Below, piece by piece: positions 48,731 through 60,856 of a stretch of DNA of 64,000 bases. How positions within the stretch are numbered: the stretch's first letter is position 1; every line of letters starts with the position of its first letter. A program made the translations under genes and the position numbers. A model generated the notes under the pieces. It did no database searches. It worked only from the letters and a program-made list of their open reading frames with translations, and was not told where the DNA came from. The DNA is from Prostheceraeus crozeri (taxonomy: Eukaryota; Platyhelminthes; Polycladida; Euryleptidae): contig CAJQUW010001431.1 in NCBI GenBank assembly GCA_907163375.1, positions 186,001 to 250,000 of the forward strand. The letters are read 5' to 3'.

Positions 48731-49707
48731 TGTTTATTTTAATCGAAAAATCGTCGGAATTCGAAAATTTTGTCGGAAAGACTGTTCAGATGACCGTTAA
48801 TGTTGTCTCTGACAACACCATATGTCTAGAGACATTCATCGAATAATGATATCCATGCATCTACTATCATATATTTTGCAAAATTCACTGTAGATTTTCC
48901 TTCAGAAAAAGTCGGTCCTCTAACTTTTGAGAACTATAGATGAGCCGATCCCTTTAATCTCAATATTCCTTATCCTTGGCTGAATGGAAGTTCCACAGCA
49001 TGTGAAGACGTCATATAGATTGTTGATTTCTTTATACTTTGATCAATTTGTGACACCCATGTGAATGCAAAATCATCAGCGTCTAAATATTTGCTACTGC
49101 GTATAAAATAATAAAATATAAATCACATTAATCACTTCATGTCTTTTGTCAAATAAGACAAGCCAACATGTTTCGAAATTTTGTATTTGACGTTTAATCA
49201 CTTAAAAGGCAGCTCATGTTGCGAAACTGTATTCAAAAATGAGCAATTTTGTGAAATATTGTCCGGGTAAAGTATTTATCCTGTAATGGTGAGGTTGAAT
49301 GACTGCAAACGTGAGACAAAGTTCTGCATGGATAAATCAAAGACGTGGCTGTACTGTGTCAAAGGATACATGCAAAAATATAAATGAATATGTGTTTATG
49401 ACTTTTTCATGACCCTGTTTAATGGATTCAAAAGTATGCTCATCCTTTGCGAAATATATGCAACTAATGAAACTGCGGAATTTCAAGATATTTTGTTCAA
49501 AATATTCTTGCGCCAGATCGCGGAAGGAAGCACTATGCATGAACCTAGTGAACAGACAACTGTTACTGCTGTTTTTATGAGAATCTAGGTCAACAACCAA
49601 AAAATTGTCGTTAATGGTGTCATTTCTAATTGCTAATTATCTCTATTTGTCAAATATTTTCAAAATTTAGATGAAAAGTTCTTTTTATGTTTATTTTGCC
49701 TTTTATC
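48731..49707. other. No supported gene
   Basis: An 87-codon minus-strand frame at 49337-49600 has fairly natural composition (RDLAQEYFEQNILKFRS) but no splice or domain support. Confidence 0.45.
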
Positions 49708-49727
49708 CTTTAAATCAGGGCTGTGGA

Positions 49728-49806
49728 ACCGGAGCCTTAAGGAGCCGATGGTTTTGGTCGGAGCCGGAGCCGGAGCCGATTTATCACAAAGGCTCCGGCT
49801 CCGATA
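49728..49806. repeat. Left (GGAGCC)n array of element B
   Basis: GGAGCC units, then a spacer, then GGCTCCGGCTCC in the opposite orientation. Confidence 0.9.
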
Positions 49807-51945
49807 GTTTGAGCTTTGATATAAATCTAGAATTTTGACAGGTATTAATTGGCATCATAAAAAAATTAAATCATTTGAAATCTAAAGATATGTCTTTTAA
49901 GTATACCAATGATCTCTCCTCCACGATATCTTTCTTTGCAGTTGCCGCCTTCTTTTGTATTATATATATTATATATTTACACACATGTGTAATATTTTTT
50001 TATTGCATATGTTTCGTAAGACTAATTTCCATATTGACAACGTATTCTCCAAAATCCATTAATTTGAAGACTTGTTATATGCATGCTAACTAGATGATTG
50101 TAGATTCCTAGAGACAAGTCGCCAGTCATTTATGTACACATTTCCAGTTCAGTCAGCAAAGATAATATAGCTACATTTCTTGCGCAATGTCTTAAATCTA
50201 ATACGGTTACTATGTAGGCTATCATCTATCGGTATGGCTACTGGCATCTGTGACAATGCCAATTTCCTTAGATTGTATTGTAGGCTCTTGTGCAGTCCCC
50301 CACCTACATTTTTCAAAACAATCGATTATTCAATTTGATCAATTTTGATTGGAGGGATAACTCTTCACACTCACACGAATGACCTGACTACAAGTCCTCA
50401 CATGGCTATAGCAATAAGCGACCCAGCCACTTCTAGTAGCGCCCTATTATTTTAAAGGTATCTCATTCACAATGAATTTCCTTTGACTTCAAAATTCAAA
50501 GGGTATATTTCAATGCGAAAAACCCGAAGGCAAATTACAATGTTGACTTGCTGGCGAAGTTTGCGACCATGACATCGCAATTACCCACGTAGATTTTTAC
50601 AACAGCACGGAATGCTTCACTCAAACCGGTGATGCTGAAACGGACATCCAATGGTGCTGCATCTTTTGACCAGAAAAAAAATGGGGGGGGGAGGACTGCA
50701 CAAGAGCCGTATCGTGTAATAATATTTCCCCAAATGTCATAGACCTGTGGATTTCAAGAATTTTCATTATCATTTTTTCCGTCTGTCAACACTTTATGCT
50801 GATATCATGTTGACTTATATGTAAACAATAAAAAAAGACTGAGACGCTCTCAATAAAGGCGCCTTTTGACCTCCCTTTTCTATTGTCTGTGACATTAAAC
50901 CGCACGCGCATTCGAAAGCTAGCAAAGTAGATGGGATTTCTGCTCGGTGCTTGCAGTCAAATTTTCATTATGCATAGCACCCTGCAACATACTGTGTGAT
51001 ACTCCGAGTTCAGTTTCATCAGCCTAACCATCATCAGAGGAATAGTGGTAATGTGTTATACATAAATTGAATATAATAATATACATGAATCATTGATGAA
51101 TTATTTAATGCAACTTTACGCCATAATGAAAAATACGAAATTAATATAATGTAAGTTAGGCCTTAACTTATTAAGTATGCTGCATAGAATTGCAAAACTT
51201 GTCCTAAATTAGATATTTTTAATTTTTTAAGTATAATTTTCAATTGTACATTTCTAGCCTACACTGCAATGAGGCTATCTAAATTACAATTTCTACAGAT
51301 GATGAGTCGTGGGCTACCCACCGATCATATTATTCATGGACCAACAGACTATTGAATAAAGGCAATAACAAATAACAATAACAACCTAAGCTAGCTCATA
51401 TACACTTTAATATTCAATAAAGCAATTGATATCTTTATTGATACGGTATATTTGGCTATATAGCCGATACCCTTTCCATGTTCGAGTAGATACAGGCCCT
51501 ACAAGCTATTTAGAGGCATACGTTATCCAGTTTCAACTTCAAGCTTTGTTAAAAAGCTTATACTACTATTCGGCCTCTGTGACGGCTTATTAGGTATATC
51601 ATCATCACTCATGTGGTCTTGTTTAATGTAGCCTCGTAGTAGACTGGTTGCAGGCTAGGCCAATTTATATTTAGCCAGTGCGGGAGATCTTTATCTAATT
51701 TAACCAATCCTGGCTATAACTTTATTTTATCTTTCGGAGATAGTCAATTCATGCAAAAATATATGACAAGTATGTTATTTGTCATTATATTAGGCTATTA
51801 TCATTTTTATTATTAACTTAAGTCGTTGCTTGTTAATGAAAACTAATTTGATGATTGTAGCAAGCCTCTAAAGGCCACACCGTTATCCAAAAAACCCGTT
51901 CAACGGATCCAGGATAACCAGCATAGATAGAACCTGAATTTGAAG

Positions 51946-52027
51946 TCGGAGCCGGAGCCGGAGCCGAGCCGGAGCCTTTCACATCAGTGTCGTGGAGCCG
52001 GAGCCGATGAGATAACGCATCGGCTCC
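51946..52027. repeat. Right (GGAGCC)n array of element B
   Basis: GGAGCC units in plus orientation are followed by CATCAGTGTCGT, two more units, and a short GCATCGGCTCC inverted copy next to the terminus. Confidence 0.9.
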
Positions 52028-52767
52028 ACAGCCCTGCTTTAAATAATACCGGTAGTTACATTTATGAATAGATAAGAAACGGAACAGAGATACTCGCTCT
52101 TATTTGCTGTGCATTTATAAATATGCTTCTAAACATTCTAGTACGATGTAATGTGATTGTAATGCGACACCAAAAGATCTGTCAGTTATTACAATAAATT
52201 TGGCTTTCTTAATCCTTTTCTATCAAAGATGACAACAGAAAGTAAAATTGCTTTTAGCAGAAATAATACTCTCAAAAACAACTTGGCGGTCTTCTACGAA
52301 TCTTTCGATGCTTCGCCTAACATACTCAGAAATGAAAGAATAAATACTGGTACTGACATAACAGATCTATAGTAAACGTCAATTACACTACATTTTTCAT
52401 AGCAAGAAGTCGATTTTTTGCTTAGCGACTATCAATAACAGGGCATAACTGCCGAGCTCACATTTTCCCTCACATGTAAAACATTTTGGGGCAATGTGTA
52501 AGTCAATATCAATGCGACATGAGCTTCAAACACAAAAGTATAGAGCTACGAGCACAATTGATTAACCATGATCGACAGTAGTCCATTAGGGTACAGTTAT
52601 AACCGTAGAGCTCTACGACGTGTAACAAAAGCTTATGGCTAACCCGGATGTCTAGAGTCCAGAGCTGGAATTTCATTTCATTTCTTTCACACTCAACTCA
52701 TTTGACGGTATTTGTTGCATAAGGGTTCACATGATAAAAGAAGCATCGCCTGCATTGTTTTCTACAG

Positions 52768-52851
52768 TTGTATCATTAGTACTCTAATCCTACGATAAAC
52801 TGCGATTTTGAGGCGCACCCTAACGATACAATTAAAAACACGCGCTGGCAG
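52768..52851 (+). other. Possible non-coding exon (84 nt)
   Basis: A very good acceptor (GCCTGCATTGTTTTCTACAG) and donor (CTGGCAG|GTAAGC) bracket 84 bases. All three plus-strand frames of the segment contain stops, so it cannot be an internal coding exon. It could belong to a 5' untranslated region or a long non-coding RNA, or be coincidental. Confidence 0.22.
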
Positions 52852-53017
52852 GTAAGCTAACACGCATACTTTTCAAATTTTTTAAGAAATAGGAAATGTA
52901 AGCTTATCCTACACTAAAATCATGTTTTAACTTGCTAATTTGCAAATTCTCATTATTCAAATATACAGGTAGACTAGATAACATCAAACAAAAATATTTA
53001 AGTGTTCTGTTTTGTGT

Positions 53018-53345
53018 ATTTAATTTCATTGTTACTAATTGCATTCACGACATGGTTTAAGATGCCTTGGTGGACAATCGATCCCTGCTACTTGCCTTAT
53101 TGTCGGCGGTCACAATTGTGACTTGTTTTTTATTCATTGATTATTATTGCCTTGACAACTGATGTGTGGTGGTGAGGGTTTGATCCTGCTAATTGACATA
53201 GTCGCGTAAGTGGTCGCGCAAGTAGTTCAGTTGGTTAGAGCACAGGTCTAATTAACCTTGGTCGTAGGTTCGAATCCTACCAGCCGTACATCCTTTGCAT
53301 GGCAATTTGATATATCGTTTATTTAATTTCATTGTTGTTAACTGC
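53018..53345. repeat. Direct-repeat-bounded segment containing a tRNA-like unit
   Basis: ATTTAATTTCATTGTTACTAATTGC (53018-53042) recurs as ATTTAATTTCATTGTTGTTAACTGC (53321-53345), 21 of 25 matching and 303 bp apart. Between them are three B-box-like sequences: ATCGATCCCTGCTAC near 53077, GGGTTTGATCCTGCTA near 53178 and AGGTTCGAATCCTACC at 53266. Diverged target-site duplications around a composite SINE is one reading. Confidence 0.4.
53216..53287 (+). tRNA. tRNA-like sequence, tRNA-Ile(AAT)-like, probably a pseudogene or SINE head
   Basis: The A box TAGTTCAGTTGG (53223-53234) and B box GGTTCGAATCC (53267-53277) are correctly spaced. The D stem GTTC/GAGC and the T arm GTAGG-TTCGAAT-CCTAC pair well. 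The anticodon stem AGGT/ACCT holds a seven-base loop, CTAATTA, giving anticodon AAT. The acceptor stem pairs poorly (GCGCAAG against CAGCCGT) and base 37 is a pyrimidine. A functional tRNA is therefore unlikely; a pol III-derived repeat is more probable. Confidence 0.5.
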
Positions 53346-53943
53346 TTATGTTTGCTGGGAGTTTCATTAGGCTTATCAGATATGACACCTAGGCAATAGA
53401 TTTCACAAAATTGCTCTCAAGCGAATTGCGTCGTTTTAAATTACATGCTGCAGAAACCTAGCTTCATATAAAATCCTCAAATAATGCACTTCAAATAATC
53501 GCTCTCTGTGATTGAAATATTCTTAGCTGTTCATGATTTTTAAATTATAATGAAGACCTTTTGATCCATTTCAATGGCCAAATCTATGTCGTTCAGCTCC
53601 CCATATAACCGACTGCTCCATTTGAATGATGTGAGCATACGTAAATGCAACATCTAAGCTTCGTGACATTGGTGTTCTCTTCACATCAAACCTCAAAGTC
53701 CCTTGTCATTGAAAAGAAATATTCTCATGAGGAATGTCCCAAGCATATTTGATCTTGAGATGTTTTTCAACAAATGATCCTTGCGATCTCATGAAGGCAT
53801 CTACTACATGTGTTCAACCATAGGCTGAGTACTGCTGCCGGGAATCGAGTCCTCATCATGTCAAAAACATTTAGAATCAATCGAAAACATTCAAAATGCT
53901 ACACCAAAAATGTACGTCATTGAGTCAACTTATCGCACAGAAA
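53346..53943. other. No gene seen
   Basis: AT-rich DNA between the tRNA-like repeat and the following weak frame. Confidence 0.5.
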
Positions 53944-54204
53944 TCAAATATCCCATCTGACGATATCATCCATCGAATCTCTCGAAATGAGAAGAATTAT
54001 CTTGGATTTGATGCTCGCATATGCTCGATCATAAAGTCGACTTTCCTTTCGATAGTAAAGTAAGTTAAGTTTACCAACATCATTACAAGAGACCACTCTC
54101 TGAAGATAAACAGCATTGGATATCCACATCGTGACTTCAGACGAATATTTTTCAGTCACATCGGATTGCACTCGCATGGAAAAGTCTACCTGACTCCAGC
54201 TCAT
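53944..54204 (-). CDS. Unassigned 86-codon frame
   Basis: A minus-strand ATG-to-stop frame begins MSWSQVDFSMRVQSDVTEKY and ends DSMDDIVRWDI, with balanced composition. A TATAAAAG lies about 10-17 bases and a TTATAAAAG about 27-37 bases upstream of the ATG, too close for an ordinary leader. Two internal donor-like sites (AGTCAG|GTAGAC and GTTG|GTAAAC) are present. No domain is recognised and chance is a reasonable explanation. Confidence 0.2.
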   Translation of the reverse strand: MSWSQVDFSMRVQSDVTEKYSSEVTMWISNAVYLQRVVSCNDVGKLNLLYYRKESRLYDRAYASIKSKIILLISRDSMDDIVRWDI

Positions 54205-57200
54205 GCAGAGACACTTTTATAATTAGACAAGTTTATAAAAGCTTCAAGCAGTGTTCTTTTTGTTAGTGTCGGTTCCTCTCACACGTGCTGCGCCGGCAAC
54301 CTGAAGTGCCCTACCTTTTGCATCTTTAAACAATAAAAATGTATTCATTCAAAGACTATGCACTGTTAACCATAATTTCAAAGCCTTTTTGTTGAATATC
54401 AGTTTAATATAAAAATACGTAGAATTTTTACATAAAAGATAGAAAACAACTCATTATACACAATATGTGATCGTGTATCACTGGTGTGTTCAAACATAAA
54501 TCATTAAAACAAATGCTCTTCATCTATCCGACTATTGACGATATGAAAGACATTGGTCAATAATGAAAGTAAATAAAAGTAATTACAATTACTACTCAAT
54601 TATATGGCTAAAAATGTAATTGATAGCAACTTCGAATTTCACATCAAATAATGCAGCAGAGCTCAATTGCAACACATGTCTGTCGTACAGCAACTTGTGT
54701 TAACATTAGTAAGATAACTAAAAGTTGTAATATAATCAAGTTGCATGCAAACGTTAATATAAAACGGCGTTCACCTGTCATTTTGGCATTTATTATGATT
54801 TTTCAAAAAACATAAAACCTAAAATTGCATAGAAAGAATAAGTCTATTCATCAATTTGTTACACCGCATTAGATTCTTTTGCCATCCATTTCATCTGAAT
54901 CTAACTGAATTATTATTCTATTTATGAATAAATTAAATAAACATATCAGGGCGCTCTGTCCTTTAATTTTGAATTCACTTTTTTGTCATGAGATTACTCA
55001 ACTTTTCAAAAAATTGACTGTCTACAATTATCAGAAATTTTCAGTGTCATGTTGACATGCAGATGCTCAGACATAATTTTAGGGACATTATTTTAAGGCA
55101 AAATATATCAGTTAAAGTTTTTTTACATTTTTATAAGTTAAGGTAGAGAAGTGTTGAAATTGAAAAAATGAAGTGTAAGTGAATAATTTCGGTTAAAATA
55201 AAGCAGTAGGTGTTTATTGCTAGAATGGCTTATGCACTGACATATATACAAAGCAATTCTGCAGATATGCTAAGATTATACTTTAACAAAACGTAAAGGG
55301 TCCGTTTCTTACATTCTTCAATAAAGATTATTTGTGTAGTTTAAATATTCGATGTGTCTGTGTAGCTATACATTATTCATTCATCAGATTTTTCATAGAT
55401 GAAAATCAGTTTCCATTTAATTGATTAAATGATATTTTTTGTAGACTTTAAGTGATGCAATTGTCTCATTCACAGTTTAATGTAAGCAGCTTACATGTAT
55501 GATGTCTGTTCTACATCACTGTTTCTATCATTCATCGAAATTCATGTGAGCGGAGGTTGTTGATGTTATTAGTATCTGGTGTTATTTGTTACTAGTCTCA
55601 TTGTGCATCGTAATGTATATTCTATTGTGATTGAAACCGTCATAGAAGATTGTTTAGTTTAGGAGTACAAACAATGGTTAGGTAAGCGACAACATACAAA
55701 TAGACCAACACATGTGTAGAATGGCTTATCAGCCGGTACCGCAAGTATTATGAAGTACGCTTCTACCTCACATAGACTCTCAGAATAATTCAATTTGTAT
55801 TATTCGTAAGTACACTTATCTTTTTCACCGTTTTCTAACAATCACTTCAGAAATTGAGGTGAGCAATTATTGTTTAGTTTGGATATCTGTGGCATCAAAA
55901 TAGATCACAATTAGATGTCATCAATTATGTTTTCATTGTGTTGTTAAATTGTAATTGTGAGAATAATAACAAGATTTGAGTTTTAAGTTTTATACCTTCA
56001 TGGATAGTTTGAAGCAAAATTCTGAAACCTTGGAATCAAATGAAAGATATCACATATAATAGACAGAATTGGTATAACAAGCATGCTTCAATGATTATCA
56101 CGTAAATGATTCTTCATGCCATACCTTAGTTATGCATGCAGTTACTGAGTAGCAAATTATTATTATCATTCATTATATTCAGCACCGCATAGTTAAGTAA
56201 TGAAATCAATAATATTCAAAACATTGAATAAGAAAATATTTAAAATGCATATTATTTGTTATCAGGACACATATTTATCATTATTATAGACACACTATTC
56301 GATATTTTATGGGAAATTGACGCAGAAACTAGAGGCAGCGTGTCTAGATATCATTGACAAATTTTAGCAATTCATGGATCATTTGGAGACATGGACATGA
56401 GTTGCTTACTGTCCTGGATATATTGTCAAATTTAATGAGATCAAGCACAATTTGATACGATAGCTTTGAATTCACATAAACTTCGTCCAGCATATTTGCC
56501 ACATATATTTTATTTATAGGCCAATATCATAAATGTACAAATGCTATGTTAACACTATAAATGTAAGTGTGAAAATGAGACTGGCTCATGTAACATTTCC
56601 CACTTCATTGGTATCATGAAATAATGCTTTATTTTCTAAACATCTACGAAATAAAGATTGATTCATAAAAAACGGATCACCTGTAAACATGAACTGAAAT
56701 TCAAATTACTGAAACATTTGGAATTTTGCGAATATTTATCTTTACTTTGGAGCATGTACCGAATTAACCCGATTCTCTAATTACATCAAGTTTTGGATAA
56801 CAAAAGTTTCCAGTTTTATCCCGTAGAATATTGATTAACTTATCAATTTCTTATTGGAAATGCATTAGATAAGTCATCTCTCTAAATAAAGTAAATAATT
56901 TTCTTTCACATCTTCACAAAATTAGTACCGTTTTTCGATTAGAGTCAAACGTTGAGAATTCGATCCTTGTCATTAATTTATTGGTCTCATAACTTGTGCT
57001 TCGTGGCGACAGGGATGCTTGATGCGCGCTATTGCCAATGAATAGAATGGCTTTATCAGTATGATTACTGCATTGCAAATGCAATTGCTATGAACGAAAA
57101 AGAAGCAATAGGCTATTCATGAAAAGTAAAAGGCTGCTTTACTTGAATTAAGGTTTTCTTTAAGAGCTGCCAACAAAAAACTAAATATCCCGCTTACAAG

Positions 57201-57825
57201 TGTAGTGCGTATATTGTTGGTGTCACTATGAATTCCAACTCTGTATTGGAATTCCAGTTATAACAGCAAAAAATATGAAAAATCCACTGGTCTACCTCTG
57301 AGCCATTACTTTCATGTCGAAAATTTGGGACAGAATCAAAATATGTAGCTGTTTGACTTGTGTTGCTCTAATAACGACATGACTATTTTAGAATTGTTAC
57401 GTGTGTTTTGGTTTTTAGGGACGAGCCCGGTTCATCTACTTTGCGTTTCGGTCTACTTTGGCTGACCCGACCCATCCATACCTGGGCCCGTTTCGGCTCG
57501 TCCGATAACTGTTAGATTCAAACCCTGTATGATCCTTTTCTGAATTAAAGTCTGTTCAATTTTATGGTTCAATTGCTTTCTTGTATTCCAAATACGGCCA
57601 TATACCATGTTTCCTAGCAACCTTGATTGAGGTGTGAGTGAACTCCAAGATGCCTTGTCATCATCTATCTGTCAATATACAACGCCCATTGCGTCCATTC
57701 ATCCTCTTGTGTAAACAAACTGGATGTAAATTCCATGTAATTGCATGGTTTCATCAATAAACATTCATAAGTTGAGCTTGATTTGTGATTCTTAATTCTT
57801 TTGTTACCTGTGGATGCTGATGCAG
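54205..57825. other. No supported gene
   Basis: AT-rich, probably intergenic or the 5' introns of the following gene. At 57229-57241 the sequence AATTCCAACTCTG is the exact complement of a CAGAGTTGGAATT hAT-A-like end without a partner. At 57419-57506 a GGACGAGCC...GGCTCGTCC pair brackets a GC-richer 88-bp patch. Confidence 0.45.
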
Positions 57826-57908
57826 CGACATTGATAGGCTCCATTGCATTTAGTCTCTCATGCAAAGAAAAAGCTGGAAGTGGACCTGAAAGGATGCATG
57901 AAAACCAA
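57826..57908 (+). CDS. Exon A of an unidentified gene (candidate)
   Basis: The acceptor TTCTTTTGTTACCTGTGGATGCTGATGCAG precedes 83 open bases: two completing a split codon, then 27 codons ending in phase 0 at CAA|GTACTG. The translation is TLIGSIAFSLSCKEKAGSG followed by PERMHENQ. Its phase-0 end matches the phase-0 start of exon B. The donor is weak (GTACTG). Minus-strand splice-like sites around 57808-57885 overlap this exon; the plus strand is preferred because of the phase fit with two downstream exons. The product is unknown. Confidence 0.42.
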
Positions 57909-58895
57909 GTACTGGATTTTATGTCAACAAATATACAGTACATTAATTCGCAATCGACCAGTCGTCGGGAGATCACATTAGTTATTGCCAAATAAGGTTA
58001 AGCAAAACTGCCCGAAGTTTTATCAAAATTTCATCTTTTCTTAAAGTCAAAATAAAAAACCCGAAGTTATGCGCTCCATTGGCGTCCTGTGCCTTCACTC
58101 AGTCGCTGGTTATCACCGATTCACGGCTGTATGAAATAGGAGGAAAATGAATTTGGATTTACAAAATATATGTTACACGTATAAATGTAAATGTAATGAA
58201 TCAATAACTAAAGTTGCGATATTCGCGCGGCCTTAGCAGGCTCATAGGACTCGTAAAAGTAATTGGGGCGAATCCTGTCACTGCTGGCTTACTGCTATCG
58301 TTTCCCAATCAACAGAGAGCGGTCGCCCTATATAGAAGAAGAATCCGGCCGCTTCAAACCGTGATTGTTTCTCTTGCACTGTAGCTTGATATCAGCTTTT
58401 GTCGCAATCACGATTATAATCATTTATAAAAAATGACCGCGACTCTTTCTGAGAACATTCTGAGGAAGTGATCGCAAGATCAAGGAGAATATCATAATTG
58501 ATAATTAAGTACCCATCTATTTTCATCTACAATTTGAAATGAAAAGATAGTTTTCAAAAGTCAAACTCTTAATACCATTATAGAACTTTAAAATTGAAAG
58601 TTGAAAAATATAATACTTTTTGCAGGATAAATTCATTAGTAGCAAGGCAGACTACTAATAGTTGCATTTGAGACAATTATTACTTGAAATTGAGCAATCT
58701 GACTGAAATAAGTCTTTCATAAATCAATCATGAATTCCACATAATCAATCAATCAATAAGAAGCATTAATGTTCGTGAATCTCCAAAAAATACAATAAAT
58801 GTATTTCCAATTGTGAATATATATTCGAATGTCAGACATTCTCTCTATATTCCTTGTCTCATGGGCTTCCACTTTCCTTCTTCTGTATTTTGCAG

Positions 58896-58964
58896 CGAAG
58901 ATTGACACCTTCTTTGCTCATCAATCAGCTATGTGAGGAATTGTCGGTCACCATATCTTTAACT
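58896..58964 (+). CDS. Exon B of an unidentified gene
   Basis: A long pyrimidine tract (CTTTCCTTCTTCTGTATTTTGCAG) is followed by a 69-base exon, phase 0 at both ends, and a good donor (AACT|GTAAGA). It encodes RRLTPSLLINQLCEELSVTI followed by SLT, with amphipathic helical character. Only this frame is open across the segment. The downstream open codons to 59144 are read-through into the intron. Confidence 0.55.
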
Positions 58965-60316
58965 GTAAGAGATATTTTGAAAAAGATACAAGACTTAAGT
59001 AGTAGTGTCATTCGATGTTTATCGCTGTCAAAGCGACTTCCGAAACTTGCTTGCATCTACAGTCTCCTCGAAAATTGCTTCATTCCATTAATTTGGACAC
59101 AAGATTACATTGACCACAAGGCGCTTTCAATCTCGACTCTCTAAAGGCTTGAAGGGAAAGAAATTAAAGCCTAGTATTTGAGAGTCAGAGAAACACACGC
59201 TTCACGTGTAAAGTAACTTGAAACAAATGTTATTGTTAATTTTTGATCAACGGATACGCTGTTTCCCCGATAAAAATGTTGATTAATAGCGTCAGCCTTC
59301 GCTTTGGCTTAATCCATTGTCAAAGAGCAAGACAATTTCAGTCGCCATTTCTCACAGCTAAATTTCGAATCGAGAGCTGGATAATTTTGCATTCGTGTTT
59401 GAATTTTTGTCTTCTCTCCCATTGTTAGGTTTCATTGTTAGCCGACAATGCACATCTACTTTACTCGAAGCAGGAATGAATACAACTTCCGGCCAAACTT
59501 GGAATAGATTTCTCTGGTTAGAACCGAGACGTTGAACTAGCCACTATTCATTACTAGAGGTGTGTGATTTTGACCTTCATTCAAAGATATGAGGCAACAA
59601 TAGCCTCAGTGACACGAAGATAAAGAAAGTCAGTCTCAGCCCATTATCCTTCAGACATGACTGCATGTCAATGCTGGATTTAAATTTAAAATCAATTATT
59701 TGTCGTTTTTGCATTGTTATGCATGTCAAATGAAATATTTTCAGTACAGAGAGATGATTTATCTTCGTCTATAAGACATGTGATTCTGGGGGCTTCATGA
59801 GAACTTTGACGGTCTGACGATAATGAGCGATAGTCATTGTTCTTAAGATATAAATTGCTTTTGAAAGGCGAATGAAGAAAATGTCTTGAATCCATTATCT
59901 TAAATTTCGATGAAAAACAATTTTGGCTTGAGGAATGAATATCTAGCGGTGAATAATTAATGCTAATTTAATAACTGCGATTCTATGTCGCTAGTTGCTC
60001 ATTAGAAATACCAAATCAAATCTTGCAAAGTATTGCAATTTATGTTGAATTGTAAACAATGCTATTTGTATTTTTCATTAGATGTTTCTCCTTTTAAAAA
60101 TGAAAATTGATTTCGATGGTATTTTTGGTGATTTGAAGTAAATAACAATTAAACTTTTTTATCATTCGGCCGTCAGGCAATGTCTTGGGGTTTGCATATA
60201 AAAATGATTGAATTATTAAATAACTAATGCCACTGAAATAATTATTCTAGTAGGAATGGTCACTTCATTAATTCAATTTCAACATGGGAATTCTGAGGCA
60301 CGACCAAGACTTTACT
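58965..60316. other. Intron sequence, no feature
   Basis: AT-rich DNA between exon B and the MITE in the same intron. The short frames here have no support. Confidence 0.45.
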
Positions 60317-60856
60317 ATGGTGGTGGTTCACTTCATCGACAGCTCTTTTCATCGATAGGGTCTCAGGGTCTTTTCATCGACACATCGATGATATTCGCTC
60401 ATGAGCAGCATGCATCCATAGCTAATTATAGTATATATAATTGTAATGTGATGATTATAATTATAATGATTACATGTTATAATTATAGGCAGGATTGATT
60501 GTCTTCACGGCAAGAATTGCTGTTGCTTCATCGCATTAAATTGCAGGAAATTTGTCTCCATATATAGTGCATATGTAGTACATATATAGTACACATATAT
60601 ATGATGGTGGTTCACTCTATCGAAATGTCGTTTCAGTAATGTCTATGTCCAGAGTCAGAAGACATAGGAGTGCTTGATAAAACTCAAAGACATCATAGGC
60701 TGATGTATTTAAATAAGTGAGTTGATTTATGTCTTTAACTATCTATGGATGCATGATTCTCTTGAGACAGTATCATACACCTGTCGATGAAATGAACCAA
60801 AAATACATGTAGAATGTCGATAAAATGACCCTGTCAATGAAATGAACCACCACCAT
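60317..60856. mobile_element. MITE with ATGGTGGTGGTTCA ends
   Basis: The left end ATGGTGGTGGTTCACTTCAT and the reversed right end ATGGTGGTGGTTCATTTCAT are nearly identical and continue (C/T)GACAG. Variants of TTCATCGACAG and the word GGGTC recur several times inside both ends, and a partial copy, ATGGTGGTTCACTCTATCG, lies in the middle near 60603. There is no coding capacity. The target duplication could not be defined and the superfamily is unassigned. It sits in the intron between exons B and C. Confidence 0.75.

Larger units (their letters stand above)
49716..52036. mobile_element. Non-autonomous hAT-type element B (GGAGCC family)
   Basis: The left end CAGGGCTGTGGAACCGG and the reversed right end CAGGGCTGTGGAGCCGA match at 15 of 17 positions. 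A perfect 8-bp duplication, CTTTAAAT, flanks the element at 49708-49715 and 52037-52044. The subterminal zones are arrays of GGAGCC and its complement GGCTCC. A 22-bp block (TC, three GGAGCC units, GA) occurs identically at 49758-49779 and 51946-51967 in direct orientation. The core of about 2.1 kb has no transposase frame. The CAGGGCTGTGGA start is typical of an abundant animal hAT-type repeat. Confidence 0.9.

Noticed and set aside
57808..57885. Minus-strand 78-nt exon between TTTCAG and CAG|GTAACA
   Set aside because: The sites are good, but the overlapping plus-strand exon A agrees in phase with exons B and C; both are unlikely to be real.
58220..58330. B-box-like GGGGCGAATCC near 58262
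   Set aside because: Two mismatches to the B box, no A box at proper spacing and no foldable tRNA arms.
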